Of a DNA stretch of 44,339 bases, positions 16,378-24,581 are shown piece after piece. The stretch's first letter is position 1. Each line of letters begins with the position of its first letter. Origin of the DNA: a bacterium (GTDB taxonomy: Bacteria; Vulcanimicrobiota; Vulcanimicrobiia; Vulcanimicrobiales; Vulcanimicrobiaceae). The position numbers were made by a program, and so were the translations under genes. The notes under the pieces are model-generated. The model was given only the letters and a program-made list of their open reading frames with translations, did not search any database and was not told the DNA's origin. The stretch lies in NCBI GenBank assembly GCA_021790895.1, contig JAJYFM010000010.1, forward strand, positions 1-44,339, in the 5' to 3' direction.

Positions 16378-19296
16378 ATGCGCCGCTACCTTTCGTTGCT
16401 CTCGCCGCTCTTTGCACTCGCCTGGATTGCGGCATCGCCGATGCCGCTGCCGGCGCTTCATTGGCGATTCATCGGCCCGCTACGAGGCGGGCGCACCGTC
16501 GCCGTGAGCGGCGTGCGGCAAGAACCGAACACGTTCTATATGGCCTCGGTCAACGGCGGCGTCTGGAAGAGCACGAACGCGGCGCGTACGTGGAACCCGA
16601 TCTTCGATAAGGAATCGACCGGATCGGTCGGCGCGCTCGCGGTCGCTCCGAGCAATCCGAATATTCTGTACGTCGGTAGCGGCGAGGGATTGCGTCGCCC
16701 CGACCTTGCGGTCGGCAATGGGGTTTATCGCTCCGACGACGCCGGGAAAACCTGGCAGCATCTTGGGTTGCGTTCTGGAGAGCAGATCCAACACATCGCC
16801 GTCGATCCGCGCAACCCGATGCGCTTGTTCGTCGCGGTGCTCGGGCATCCGTATGGGCCGAACGCAGAGCGCGGGCTCTATCGCAGCATCGACGGCGGCG
16901 TGCATTTCACGCGCGTTCTCGGCGGCGGGCCGGATCTCGGCGCCGTCGACGTGCGCATCGATCCGTCGAATCCGCAGATCGTCTATGCTGCGCTCTGGGC
17001 CTCGCGCAACGGACCTTGGATGTTGCAAGCGGTTTACGAACATCCGCACCAAGATGGATTATTTAAGTCGACCGACGGCGGTACCACGTGGACGAAGTTG
17101 ACCGACGGGCTGCCCAAACGCGTCGGGAGAATCGGCATCGCGATTGCGCCGTCGAATCCGCAGCGCGTCTACGCCGTCGTCGCGCATGGATATGCATGTG
17201 GAATCTATCGCTCCAATAATGCCGGTGCGAGTTGGATGCTGACCGATTCCGAGAATCGCGTCTGCGGTCGTACGGAAGACTTTGCCGAGATGGCGGTCGA
17301 CCCGCGCAACGAGAATGTCGTTTACTCGGTCAATACATCGACGTGGCGCTCGCGCGACGGCGGGAAAAAGTGGACGGCGATGAAGGGCGCCCCGGGCGGC
17401 GACGACTACCACACGGTCTGGGTCGATCCGCTCGACCCGACGCATATCATCCTCGGTGCCGATCAGGGTGCAACCGTCTCGGTCGATGGCGGCGCGACCT
17501 GGAGTTCGTGGTACAACCAACCGACCGCCGAGATGTACCACGTAAACGTCAGTGCAGGCTATCCGTACTGGGTCTGCGGCGGACAGCAAGAATCGGGCTC
17601 GGCCTGCGTGCGCAGCTACGGTCCGTGGGGCGAGATCACGATGCGCGATTGGATGACGGCCGGCGCGCAAGAGTACGGGTATGTCGTGCCCGATCCGTTA
17701 CATCCGCATCGCTTTTTCGGCGGAAAGCTCGAACGCTTCGATTCGCGCACCGGACAGGTGCTCGAAGTCTCCCCCGATGTGTTGCCGTACGGACCGAACC
17801 TGCATGCGCGCGACCGCTACGATCGGACGGCGCCGATCGCGTTCAATCATTTCAACAAACATATCCTCTACTACGGCAGCGACTTCGTCTACCGCAGCGA
17901 GAACGACGGGCGCACCTGGACGCGCATCTCACCGGATCTCGCCTATCGACACCTCGTCATTCCGGCGACGCTCGGTTCGTTTCGCAATCAGGTCAACGCC
18001 GGCAATGCACAGCTCGGCGTCGTCTACGCACTCGCGCCTTCGTATCGTAGTGTTGGAACGCTCTGGGCCGGGACCGACGACGGGCGCCTCTGGCTGACGC
18101 GCGACGGCGGCGCGCACTGGACGAACGTGACACCCAAGGGCATGACGCCCTGGAGCAAAGTTTCGCAGATCGACGCCGGTCGTTTTAGCGACGGCACCGC
18201 TTACGTTGCAGTGACACGTTTTCGTCTTAACGACATGCACCCATATATTTACGTCACCCACGATTACGGCAAACACTGGAGACTCGCCGTCACCGGCTTG
18301 CCGATGCAACCGGTCGATGCCGTGCGCGAAGACAACAAGCGCCCGGGGCTCCTGTACGCCGCGACGGAGAACGGCGTCGCCGTCTCGTTCGACGACGGCG
18401 GGAATTGGCAGAGTCTTCAGCTCAATTTGCCGCACACATCGGTGCGCGACCTCGTCGTTCACCTCAACGATCTCGTCGTCGCGACACATGGTCGCGGTTT
18501 CTGGATCCTCGACGATATCGCGCCGCTCCGCACGCTCTCGCAAAAAGTGCTTGCGCAGCGGCTGCACCTCTTCGCACCGGCGAGTGCGTACCGCTTGCGG
18601 CGCAGCGTCAATACCGATACGCCGCTTCCTCCGGAGACGCCGACCGGAATGAATCCGCCCTACGGTGCGGCGATCGATTATTCACTCGCTCGCGCAGCCA
18701 AGAATGTCGTCGTCGAAATCTTCGGCGCGAACGGACAGCTCATCCGCCGCTATGCGAGCAACGAAGCGCAGCGCCCCGCGATGCCGGGGCTCGATAAGCC
18801 GGCGTGGTGGGAACGGGCGCAGACGCGACCGTCTACCGGAGCCGGTATGCACCGCATCTATTGGGATCTGCACGGTACGCCGCCCGCGAGCATCGGCTAC
18901 GACTTGCCAATCTCTGCTGTTCCGCACAAGACGCCGCAGGTGCCGCAAGGCCCGCTCGCACCACCGGGGCGTTACACCGTCAAGATTCTCGTCGACGGAG
19001 CCGTGCAACAGGCATCGTTCGTGCTGCGTCCGGATCCCCAGATTCACCTGAGCGCAGCGACCTATGCATCGCAGTATGCGCTCGCCGGGCGTGTGGTGCG
19101 CGCGATGAACGCGAGCTATGCAGCATTTACCGATGCGCGCGCGCATCACGACGACAAGGCAAGTAAGCACTGGGCAAATCTCAACGGCGAACTTGGCGAG
19201 CTGCTTCCGGTTATCGACGGCGTCGATGCAGCGCCGACCGCGGCGATGCGCGCGTTTGCATCCAAACTCACTGCAGCGGCGTTACATCGAACCTGA
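16378..19296 (+). CDS. secreted VPS10/sortilin-like Asp-box beta-propeller protein
   Basis: A 972-residue exported protein with a signal peptide (YLSLLSPLFALAWIAASP). At least ten Asp-box/BNR turns are spread through residues about 60-680, for example KSTNAARTW, RSDDAGKTW, KSTDGGTTW, RSNNAGASW, RSRDGGKKW, VSVDGGATW, RSENDGRTW, LTRDGGAHW and VSFDDGGNW, so one or two large propellers are expected. After the block ATHGRGFWILDDIAPLR comes a C-terminal beta-rich region (VVVEIFGANGQLIRR, PPGRYTVKILVDG), then a helical tail. Relatives are annotated as glycosyl hydrolase BNR-repeat or VPS10 proteins, but I see no sialidase catalytic residues, so enzymatic activity is not implied. AGAAGGAGG lies just upstream of ATG 16378. 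Followed 11 bp later by a small secreted protein. Confidence 0.88.
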   Translation: MRRYLSLLSPLFALAWIAASPMPLPALHWRFIGPLRGGRTVAVSGVRQEPNTFYMASVNGGVWKSTNAARTWNPIFDKESTGSVGALAVAPSNPNILYVGSGEGLRRPDLAVGNGVYRSDDAGKTWQHLGLRSGEQIQHIAVDPRNPMRLFVAVLGHPYGPNAERGLYRSIDGGVHFTRVLGGGPDLGAVDVRIDPSNPQIVYAALWASRNGPWMLQAVYEHPHQDGLFKSTDGGTTWTKLTDGLPKRVGRIGIAIAPSNPQRVYAVVAHGYACGIYRSNNAGASWMLTDSENRVCGRTEDFAEMAVDPRNENVVYSVNTSTWRSRDGGKKWTAMKGAPGGDDYHTVWVDPLDPTHIILGADQGATVSVDGGATWSSWYNQPTAEMYHVNVSAGYPYWVCGGQQESGSACVRSYGPWGEITMRDWMTAGAQEYGYVVPDPLHPHRFFGGKLERFDSRTGQVLEVSPDVLPYGPNLHARDRYDRTAPIAFNHFNKHILYYGSDFVYRSENDGRTWTRISPDLAYRHLVIPATLGSFRNQVNAGNAQLGVVYALAPSYRSVGTLWAGTDDGRLWLTRDGGAHWTNVTPKGMTPWSKVSQIDAGRFSDGTAYVAVTRFRLNDMHPYIYVTHDYGKHWRLAVTGLPMQPVDAVREDNKRPGLLYAATENGVAVSFDDGGNWQSLQLNLPHTSVRDLVVHLNDLVVATHGRGFWILDDIAPLRTLSQKVLAQRLHLFAPASAYRLRRSVNTDTPLPPETPTGMNPPYGAAIDYSLARAAKNVVVEIFGANGQLIRRYASNEAQRPAMPGLDKPAWWERAQTRPSTGAGMHRIYWDLHGTPPASIGYDLPISAVPHKTPQVPQGPLAPPGRYTVKILVDGAVQQASFVLRPDPQIHLSAATYASQYALAGRVVRAMNASYAAFTDARAHHDDKASKHWANLNGELGELLPVIDGVDAAPTAAMRAFASKLTAAALHRT

Positions 19297-19307
19297 AAGG
19301 GGAATAC

Positions 19308-19709
19308 ATGAAACGCACTTTTACGTTCGTAGCCACAGCGCTGCTCGCTCTCTCACTTGCTGGGGCGGCGATCGCCGCGCCGACGCATTTGCATATCGCC
19401 ATAGCGGCGCTCAACCATAGCGGTGAACACGGGTCGGCATCGCTCGTGCAAACCAAGGCCGGCGTTCTTGTCACGGTCCATTTGATGGGGAACAAAGCCG
19501 CACAACCGACGCACATCCACGCCGGAACGTGCGGGCATATCAATGCCGCGCCCGAATGGCCACTGCACAACACCGTCAACGGTGTGAGCACGACCTTGGT
19601 CGGCGGGGTCACGATCGCGCAGATGCTTGCCTCGCATTACGCGATTAATATCCACAAGAGCCTCATGGATCTCAAGGATTACGTCGCCTGCGGGAATATC
19701 AAGAGCTAA
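19308..19709 (+). CDS. small secreted CHRD-like protein
   Basis: A 133-residue exported protein: signal peptide ALLALSLAGAAIAA, then a domain with histidine-rich strands HLHIAIAALNHSGEHGSASL and THIHAGTCGHINAAPEWPLH, ending in a Cys (DYVACGNI) that could pair with the first. The pattern HIHxGTC with a following PxxPL is typical of short bacterial CHRD/superoxide-dismutase-like secreted proteins of unknown role; metal binding by the histidines is possible. It starts 11 bp after the propeller gene behind AAAGGGGAA and is closed by a strong terminator, so both are probably co-expressed. Confidence 0.75.
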   Translation: MKRTFTFVATALLALSLAGAAIAAPTHLHIAIAALNHSGEHGSASLVQTKAGVLVTVHLMGNKAAQPTHIHAGTCGHINAAPEWPLHNTVNGVSTTLVGGVTIAQMLASHYAINIHKSLMDLKDYVACGNIKS

Positions 19710-19728
19710 TCACGGCGATCGCCGCGTG

Positions 19729-19770
19729 AAGAGCGGGTCGGTGCAAAGACGCACCGACCCGCTCTTTTTT
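19729..19770 (+). terminator. strong intrinsic terminator
   Basis: A perfect 16-bp stem, AAGAGCGGGTCGGTGC paired with GCACCGACCCGCTCTT, closes on AAAGAC and runs into a T-tract. It sits 19 bp after the CHRD-like gene and ends the propeller/CHRD transcript. Confidence 0.93.
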
Positions 19771-19774
19771 ACGC

Positions 19775-19780
19775 TATACT
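19775..19780 (+). promoter_or_regulatory. possible -10 box (TATACT) directly before a GTG start
   Basis: TATACT, one mismatch from the TATAAT consensus, ends 10 nt before GTG 19791. A transcript starting about 7 nt later would have almost no 5' leader. It lies immediately after a strong terminator, so the next gene needs its own promoter. No good -35 is seen. Confidence 0.4.
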
Positions 19781-19790
19781 CGGAAGCACC

Positions 19791-20951
19791 GTGAAAGAAC
19801 GCGCTTCGACCGTGCCGCCGCCGCAGATACCGCTTTCCTTCGTTGCGACCGCCCTGCTCTGGCTCGGCGCGCTGCTGCTGTGGTGCGCGTTCGGTTCTCC
19901 GCCGCCGCTTGCAGCACTCCACGCGCTGATCCTCGGCGTCTTTCTTACCACGGCGATGGGGCTGATCTACCAATTCATTCCGGTCGTCGCCATGACGCCG
20001 CTGAAACTGCAGCCGCTCTGTTATCTTCATCTCGCGCTTGCGGCCGTCGGCACTGCAACCATCGTCGCAGGCTTTGCCGGCGGCGATTTTTCCGTCGTAC
20101 GCGACGGCGGCTCGATCTTCCTCATCGGCGTATTGCTCCAGGGCGTGGTCGTCGCGGTCACGTTGCGCGGGCATCGCCCTCCGGCACCGGCGACGGCGGC
20201 GGCGTTCTCGCTCCTTTGGTTGCTCGCGACCATTTTCGTGGGGCTGTGGAGCGCGCAGCGCATTCTCGACGGTCGCGAAGTCGGTGCGGTCGCGTTTTCG
20301 CACGCGCTCATCGGGATCGTCGGCTTTTTCGGAACGCTGATCGTCGGCGTCACGTTGCGCCTGTTGCGCATGTTCGAACGCTTCGATATCGAACCGCAGG
20401 CGGCATATCTTGCGAGCGCAACAGGGATCGCTGCCGTCCTCTCACTGCTCGCCGTCTTCTTCGCCCCGCGCTTCGTATTTCTACCGCCCGCGATCGCCGC
20501 CGCCATCTTTCTTTTCACGCTGGCACGCGTTCTGATTTCACGGAATCCAGCGTACCAACGCGAGACCCTGCTGTACGCGCTTGCATCCGGGCTCGGTGCG
20601 ATCGCCGCCCCGATTGCACTCGCCTTCGGGAACGGCGCGCTTGCAGTGATCCTCGCGTTGTGGTTTTTCGTCGGCTGCGCGGTGGTCGGCTACCTGCAGC
20701 GCATCGTGCCGTTTCTCTGGTGGATCGCGCGATCGCGCCGCGAGGGAACGCGCAATATTCCCACGCTCGGCGAAATGAATCACTCGGCGCTCGGATATGC
20801 GATCCTCGGGCTCTGGCTCCTCGGCGGCACACTCTTCATCGGTGGCCGTCCCCAGCTTGCCGCCGCTGCCGCGCTTCTGGCGTGGGCAGGACTACTCGCC
20901 CAGCTTGCACGCCCATTTCTGTTGCAGAAGAGCACGGCAGCGCCCGCTTAA
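19791..20951 (+). CDS. polytopic membrane protein, haem-copper-oxidase subunit I-like
   Basis: A 386-residue inner-membrane protein with about 10-12 hydrophobic helices and very little soluble sequence. The histidine-containing helix LHALILGVFLTTAMGLIY followed by QFIPVVAM resembles the H-x-x-x-x-G-(x)n-G-x-x-Y-(x)n-P pattern of CcoN/NorB-like and NnrS-like proteins, and FSHALIGIVGFFGTLIVG is a second such helix. The full set of oxidase ligands (HPEVY-type helix, HH pair) is not visible, so it is probably not a working oxidase; a haem- or metal-sensing/assembly role is guesswork. Start GTG 19791 is preceded by a TATACT box and no clear Shine-Dalgarno. A distant relative is encoded at 22135-23286. 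Confidence 0.6.
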   Translation: MKERASTVPPPQIPLSFVATALLWLGALLLWCAFGSPPPLAALHALILGVFLTTAMGLIYQFIPVVAMTPLKLQPLCYLHLALAAVGTATIVAGFAGGDFSVVRDGGSIFLIGVLLQGVVVAVTLRGHRPPAPATAAAFSLLWLLATIFVGLWSAQRILDGREVGAVAFSHALIGIVGFFGTLIVGVTLRLLRMFERFDIEPQAAYLASATGIAAVLSLLAVFFAPRFVFLPPAIAAAIFLFTLARVLISRNPAYQRETLLYALASGLGAIAAPIALAFGNGALAVILALWFFVGCAVVGYLQRIVPFLWWIARSRREGTRNIPTLGEMNHSALGYAILGLWLLGGTLFIGGRPQLAAAAALLAWAGLLAQLARPFLLQKSTAAPA

Positions 20952-21183
20952 CGGCGCGCGTTCTCTCCGCGGCAAGGTTCCTGGGATCCTCATCCACCAA
21001 CTCGGCGACTGGCGAAATTCTCGAAAAGAACGCCGCGCTCTTCGGAGAAGAGTAGGGCCTGGGCGGATCACTCAACCGGTCGCGTTTCTGTATTCTGATG
21101 GAACCCGACTCACAGAGAATTCCGCAATGGATTCTGCGCCTTGCCCCTAGGTACACCTAACTATAAATCGAGGAGCACTTTTC

Positions 21184-21561
21184 ATGCGTCGAAATCTGAG
21201 TTTTTATCGCACGTCTTTCCTGCTCATCGCAGCGGTGCTGCTAAGCAGTTGCGGATTCAACCCGGGCTTAGCCGGTAAATGGGTCAATACGGACCCACAG
21301 GCTGTAAAAGGTTGCCTTTCAACGGTCCCCGCAACGCTGGACTTCGACAACAAGAACATGGTCGTCACCATGTCGTACGGAACTCCCGATGGATCATTTT
21401 TCGGCGTCTGCGGTCTTGATTCGGGGTCGTACCCATACACCTCCACGAGCAATACGGTAACGATAAGAGGAGCCGTCTTATACTACAAACTGAACGGAAA
21501 TGAACTTGAGGTCGGCGGCGGGCCGACTCTCTCCGACAAATCAACGTTCAAGCGACAGTAA
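21184..21561 (+). CDS. small lipoprotein of unknown function
   Basis: A 125-residue lipoprotein: signal LLIAAVLLSSC with a good lipobox (LSSC), then a short beta-rich domain (GKWVNTDPQAVKGCLST, ATLDFDNKNMVVTM, VLYYKLNGNELEVGG) that looks like a small barrel, with two further Cys that may pair. GAGGAG precedes ATG 21184. The gene and its upstream 130 bp are visibly less GC-rich and use codons rare in the neighbourhood (AGA, TTA, AAA), suggesting recent acquisition or weak selection. I do not recognise a named family. Confidence 0.75.
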   Translation: MRRNLSFYRTSFLLIAAVLLSSCGFNPGLAGKWVNTDPQAVKGCLSTVPATLDFDNKNMVVTMSYGTPDGSFFGVCGLDSGSYPYTSTSNTVTIRGAVLYYKLNGNELEVGGGPTLSDKSTFKRQ

Positions 21562-21580
21562 GACATTCGAACTAAACAAC

Positions 21581-22153
21581 ATGAATGAATCGATACGCCC
21601 TTCGCGCTTTGGGGAGCCCGGCGAAAACGCGCTCCCCGATGATATCGCCGCCATCTACGCTAAGAACCAAGAACGGATCGGCTTCGTTCCGAACGTTTTT
21701 CGTGCCTATGCGCAACGCCCCGAACATTTTCGGGCCTTTATGGCCTATCACGATGTCCTCATGCGCGGTGAGAGCGGCCTCACGCGCTTTGAGCGCGAAG
21801 CGATCGTGGTTGCGGTCTCCAGCGAGAATCGCTGTCAATATTGCATGACGGCGCATGGTGCGGCGCTGCGCGTGATCGGCAAAGATCCCGCGCTCGCCGA
21901 ACAGATCGCGAACAATTGGCGTACCGCCGATCTGAGCGAACGTCTACGCACGATTCTTTCTTTTGCCTCACGCGTGAACGAACGCGGGTTTGCCGCTACC
22001 GACGCAGAGATCGAGGAGATGCACGCTGCCGGTTTCTCCGATAACGATATCTGGGATATCGCCGCGGTCGCGGCCTTTTTCGGTTTCTCTAACCGCATGG
22101 CCGGAGTGATGGATATGCGGCCGAACGCCGAGTTCTATTCGATGGGGCGGTAA
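21581..22153 (+). CDS. AhpD-like / peroxidase-related carboxymuconolactone decarboxylase-family protein
   Basis: A 190-residue all-helical cytoplasmic protein of the AhpD-like fold. The redox motif SSENRCQYCMTAHGAALR gives Cys85-x-x-Cys88 and His92 with the preceding Glu, the alkylhydroperoxidase active site. The N-terminal NQERIGFVPNVFRAYAQRPE and C-terminal FGFSNRMAGVMDM are typical of the 'uncharacterised peroxidase-related' branch, which probably reduces peroxides with a thiol donor. ATG 21581 lies 19 bp after the lipoprotein gene. Its 3' end overlaps the convergent membrane-protein gene by 19 bp. Confidence 0.9.
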   Translation: MNESIRPSRFGEPGENALPDDIAAIYAKNQERIGFVPNVFRAYAQRPEHFRAFMAYHDVLMRGESGLTRFEREAIVVAVSSENRCQYCMTAHGAALRVIGKDPALAEQIANNWRTADLSERLRTILSFASRVNERGFAATDAEIEEMHAAGFSDNDIWDIAAVAAFFGFSNRMAGVMDMRPNAEFYSMGR

Positions 22154-23286
22154 GCGGTGCCCATCGCGACGATCGACGCACACCACCCCAGCCCACCGAA
22201 GGCCGCCGCGAGCGCGACCGGCGCAGCATAGCCGGCAAGCAAGCCGACGAGTCCATAGAGCACCGCGCTCTGGAACGCAACGAAGGCAAGCCAGGATGGA
22301 AGCGGACGCGCGATGCTTGCGAAATGCGCGCCGAGCATTTGGCCGACCCATCCCACGAGCACGACGTATCCGAAGGCCTCGCCCCACGGGTGGCCGAGTA
22401 CAGCACCGAGCCCGAGCACGACCGCGACGAGCGACCATAGAATACTCGCCACCACGAACGCGCGCGGAAGCGGCGGGCTATCGGCGCGTGCAACAATGTC
22501 GAGTGTATCGACGGCATATGCAATTGCAGCGATCGCCATCGCCGCAGCTCCAACCCCTATCGTTGCGTGCGAGCCGGCGCCGATACCGATCGCCAGCACG
22601 ATCGCTCCGGCCATCCCCAGTGTCCCCACCACGATATGCGCGAAGAGCAGGCGCGACCGCACGTTGAAGAGCAGCCGCAACGTTCGTGCCGAGACGCCGT
22701 AAATAAGCAGCGTCAACCAACCTAATAGCGCCAACACGCCGTGTGCGCGCGCAAAACGATCGAACCACGTGGGAATCACCGCTGCCGTTACCGCCCCGGC
22801 CAACATGGCGCCGAGGAGCGCGACGGCGAGCAGCAACAGCAACGAGAGCGCAAACGCACGCGCGACCGCGCGTTCGACGCGCTCACCGCGTCGGGCGGCT
22901 GCCAGCGTCCAGAGCGCGAGCGCGACGTAGCCCAGCACTGCAACCACCAATAGGCCGCCGACCGCGGGAACCGCGCGCAGGTCGGCGAGCCAGGCCGTCG
23001 GGAACGCGATCGCTCCGAGAGCGAAGAGCGCGAGCGCGAGTTGTTGCAGACGCGGCGCTCGCCACGCAACGCCGGTCGCCGAAGGAATCAACGGAATCAA
23101 GATCGCCAACGCGGTAAGCGTGACCCAGCCGAGGGCGACAAGGTGAATCCACGCAATCGCGGCGTCGCTGAGCCCAAGCACGCCCTGCGAGGTCGCGATC
23201 CAGAAGAGCAGCACCCACGCCGCACCATGCGCGATTTGGCCGAGCACCGCAGCCCATCGGGGCGCGCCGGTCAGCAATGCGCGCAT
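22135..23286 (-). CDS. polytopic membrane protein, haem-copper-oxidase-like (second copy type)
   Basis: A 383-residue protein of about 11-12 transmembrane helices. The helix IHLVALGWVTLTALAILIPL has the same H-(x)4-G-(x)n motif as the membrane protein at 19791 (LHALILGVFLTTAMGLIY), and AHGVLALLGWLTLLIYGVSA forms a second His-bearing helix. Similarity to NnrS/CcoN-like proteins is by motif only. ATG 23286 comes 2 bp after the threonine dehydratase stop; a longer frame upstream reads through that gene. It is the last gene of a seven-gene minus-strand run. No clear catalytic ligand set; function unknown. Confidence 0.6.
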   Translation of the reverse strand: MRALLTGAPRWAAVLGQIAHGAAWVLLFWIATSQGVLGLSDAAIAWIHLVALGWVTLTALAILIPLIPSATGVAWRAPRLQQLALALFALGAIAFPTAWLADLRAVPAVGGLLVVAVLGYVALALWTLAAARRGERVERAVARAFALSLLLLLAVALLGAMLAGAVTAAVIPTWFDRFARAHGVLALLGWLTLLIYGVSARTLRLLFNVRSRLLFAHIVVGTLGMAGAIVLAIGIGAGSHATIGVGAAAMAIAAIAYAVDTLDIVARADSPPLPRAFVVASILWSLVAVVLGLGAVLGHPWGEAFGYVVLVGWVGQMLGAHFASIARPLPSWLAFVAFQSAVLYGLVGLLAGYAAPVALAAAFGGLGWCASIVAMGTAYRPIE

Positions 23287-23288
23287 CG

Positions 23289-24248
23289 CTAGGCGATCGC
23301 CGCGGCAAAACGCGCCGCGTCGATATTCCCTCCGGTGAGAATGATCCCGACGTTTTTCCCGGCGACATCGATACGTCCGGAGAGCAGCGCTGCAAGCGCT
23401 GCTGCACCACTGGGTTCGAGAACGATCTTCAACCGCTCGCACGCCATGCGCATGGCGCTGCGAAGCTGCTCGTCGGTGACCGTTGCGATGCGCACGCCGT
23501 GCGCGCGCGCAATTTCGAAGGTCAATTTTCCCGGTGAGGTCGTCTGCAACCCATCGGCGATCGTCTGTGGGACCGAAATGCTTACGCGCTCGCCGGCGGC
23601 AAGCGAGCGCTGGAAATCATTCCCCGCTTCGGGCTCGACGCCCCAAATCGCGCAATTCGGCGACGCTGCATGCGCGGCGATCGCACTTCCCGAGAGCAAT
23701 CCTCCGCCCCCGACCGGCAGGGCGAGGAGATCGATCGCCCCGACCTCTTCGCAGAGTTCGAACGCGGCGGTCCCTGCCCCGGCAACGATACGCGGATCGT
23801 CGTAGGGAGCGATGCTCACCGCACCGCTGCGCGCGACGATCTCGGCGGCGATCGCTTCGCGATCCTCTTCGCCGCGTTGATACTCGACGACGCGCGCGCC
23901 ATATCCGCGGGTCGCATCGCGTTTGCTCGTCGGAGCGTCATGCGGCATCACGATCGTCGCCTCGATCCCCAACAGGGAGGCTGCGAGCGCAACTCCTTGT
24001 GCGTGATTACCGCTGGAATAGGCGACCACGCCGCGTGCGCGCTCTTCGGCCGAGAGCGAGACGAGCGCGTTATACGCGCCGCGAAATTTAAATGCCCCGA
24101 CGCGCTGAAAATTTTCGCATTTGAGATAGACCTTCGCGCCGACGAGCGCATCGAGCGTCCGCGACTGCAGCACCGGCGTGCGGTGAGCGATGCCGCGCAG
24201 GCGCTCTGCGGCTGCGCGAACCTCCTCTATTCCGGGGAGTAGCGCCAC
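23289..24248 (-). CDS. threonine/serine dehydratase (PLP-dependent)
   Basis: A 319-residue fold-type II PLP enzyme that deaminates threonine to 2-oxobutanoate (or serine to pyruvate, or racemises serine). The cofactor Lys is in NFQRVGAFKFRGAYNAL; the phosphate loop and substrate motif appear as YSSGNHAQGVALAASLLG and PVGGGGLLSGSAIAA; a late LEPSGAAALAALLSG completes the site. There is no C-terminal ACT/regulatory domain, so it is of the short catabolic (TdcB/serine racemase) type and not the isoleucine-inhibited IlvA. GTG 24248 preceded by GGGAAG is the best start and overlaps the upstream lipoprotein gene by 22 bp. Confidence 0.9.
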   Translation of the reverse strand: MALLPGIEEVRAAAERLRGIAHRTPVLQSRTLDALVGAKVYLKCENFQRVGAFKFRGAYNALVSLSAEERARGVVAYSSGNHAQGVALAASLLGIEATIVMPHDAPTSKRDATRGYGARVVEYQRGEEDREAIAAEIVARSGAVSIAPYDDPRIVAGAGTAAFELCEEVGAIDLLALPVGGGGLLSGSAIAAHAASPNCAIWGVEPEAGNDFQRSLAAGERVSISVPQTIADGLQTTSPGKLTFEIARAHGVRIATVTDEQLRSAMRMACERLKIVLEPSGAAALAALLSGRIDVAGKNVGIILTGGNIDAARFAAAIA

Positions 24249-24580
24249 GCAACGATCTTCCCATTTTCGTCGAGACGAAGTTTCTCGCGATAGGTCGCCT
24301 TCTGGAACTTCACGATGAAACAATGCACGCCGGGATCGCAGGGTTTCACTTCTTTCACGGATTCGATTTTTCCCAGCGGAGCGAGCACATCGGCAGCTTC
24401 AGCGATGCGCACGCGGTCGATGTTGATTCCCTTCGCGAGTTCATTTTGCACCGGAGCGATGGAGTTGTTTTGCATCGCTTGCGTGATTCGGTCGGCAAGA
24501 CGCTCGTAGCGATTTTCCCCTCCGCAACCAGCGAGAGCGAGCGTCGCAAAGGCAGCAAGAACGAGTGCGATCCGTTTCAT
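24227..24580 (-). CDS. small lipoprotein of unknown function
   Basis: A 117-residue lipoprotein. Signal peptide LVLAAFATLALAGC ends in a perfect lipobox (LAGC). The mature part is a helix (RYERLADRITQAMQNNSIAP) followed by an alpha/beta domain ending DENGKIVAWRYSPE; two Cys (KPCDPGVHCF) may form a disulfide. The shape, a helix plus curved sheet, recalls small NTF2-like or DUF4019-like proteins but I cannot name it. It starts one base after the RF3 stop, so translation is coupled. Confidence 0.75.
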   Translation of the reverse strand: MKRIALVLAAFATLALAGCGGENRYERLADRITQAMQNNSIAPVQNELAKGINIDRVRIAEAADVLAPLGKIESVKEVKPCDPGVHCFIVKFQKATYREKLRLDENGKIVAWRYSPE

Positions 24581-24581
24581 T

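Noticed and set aside
20952-21183. Possible gene or recombinase remnant in the 232-bp gap
   Set aside because: A short frame ends at 21055 with a plausible-looking tail, but it has no start in the gap and no recognisable motif; nothing firm is visible.
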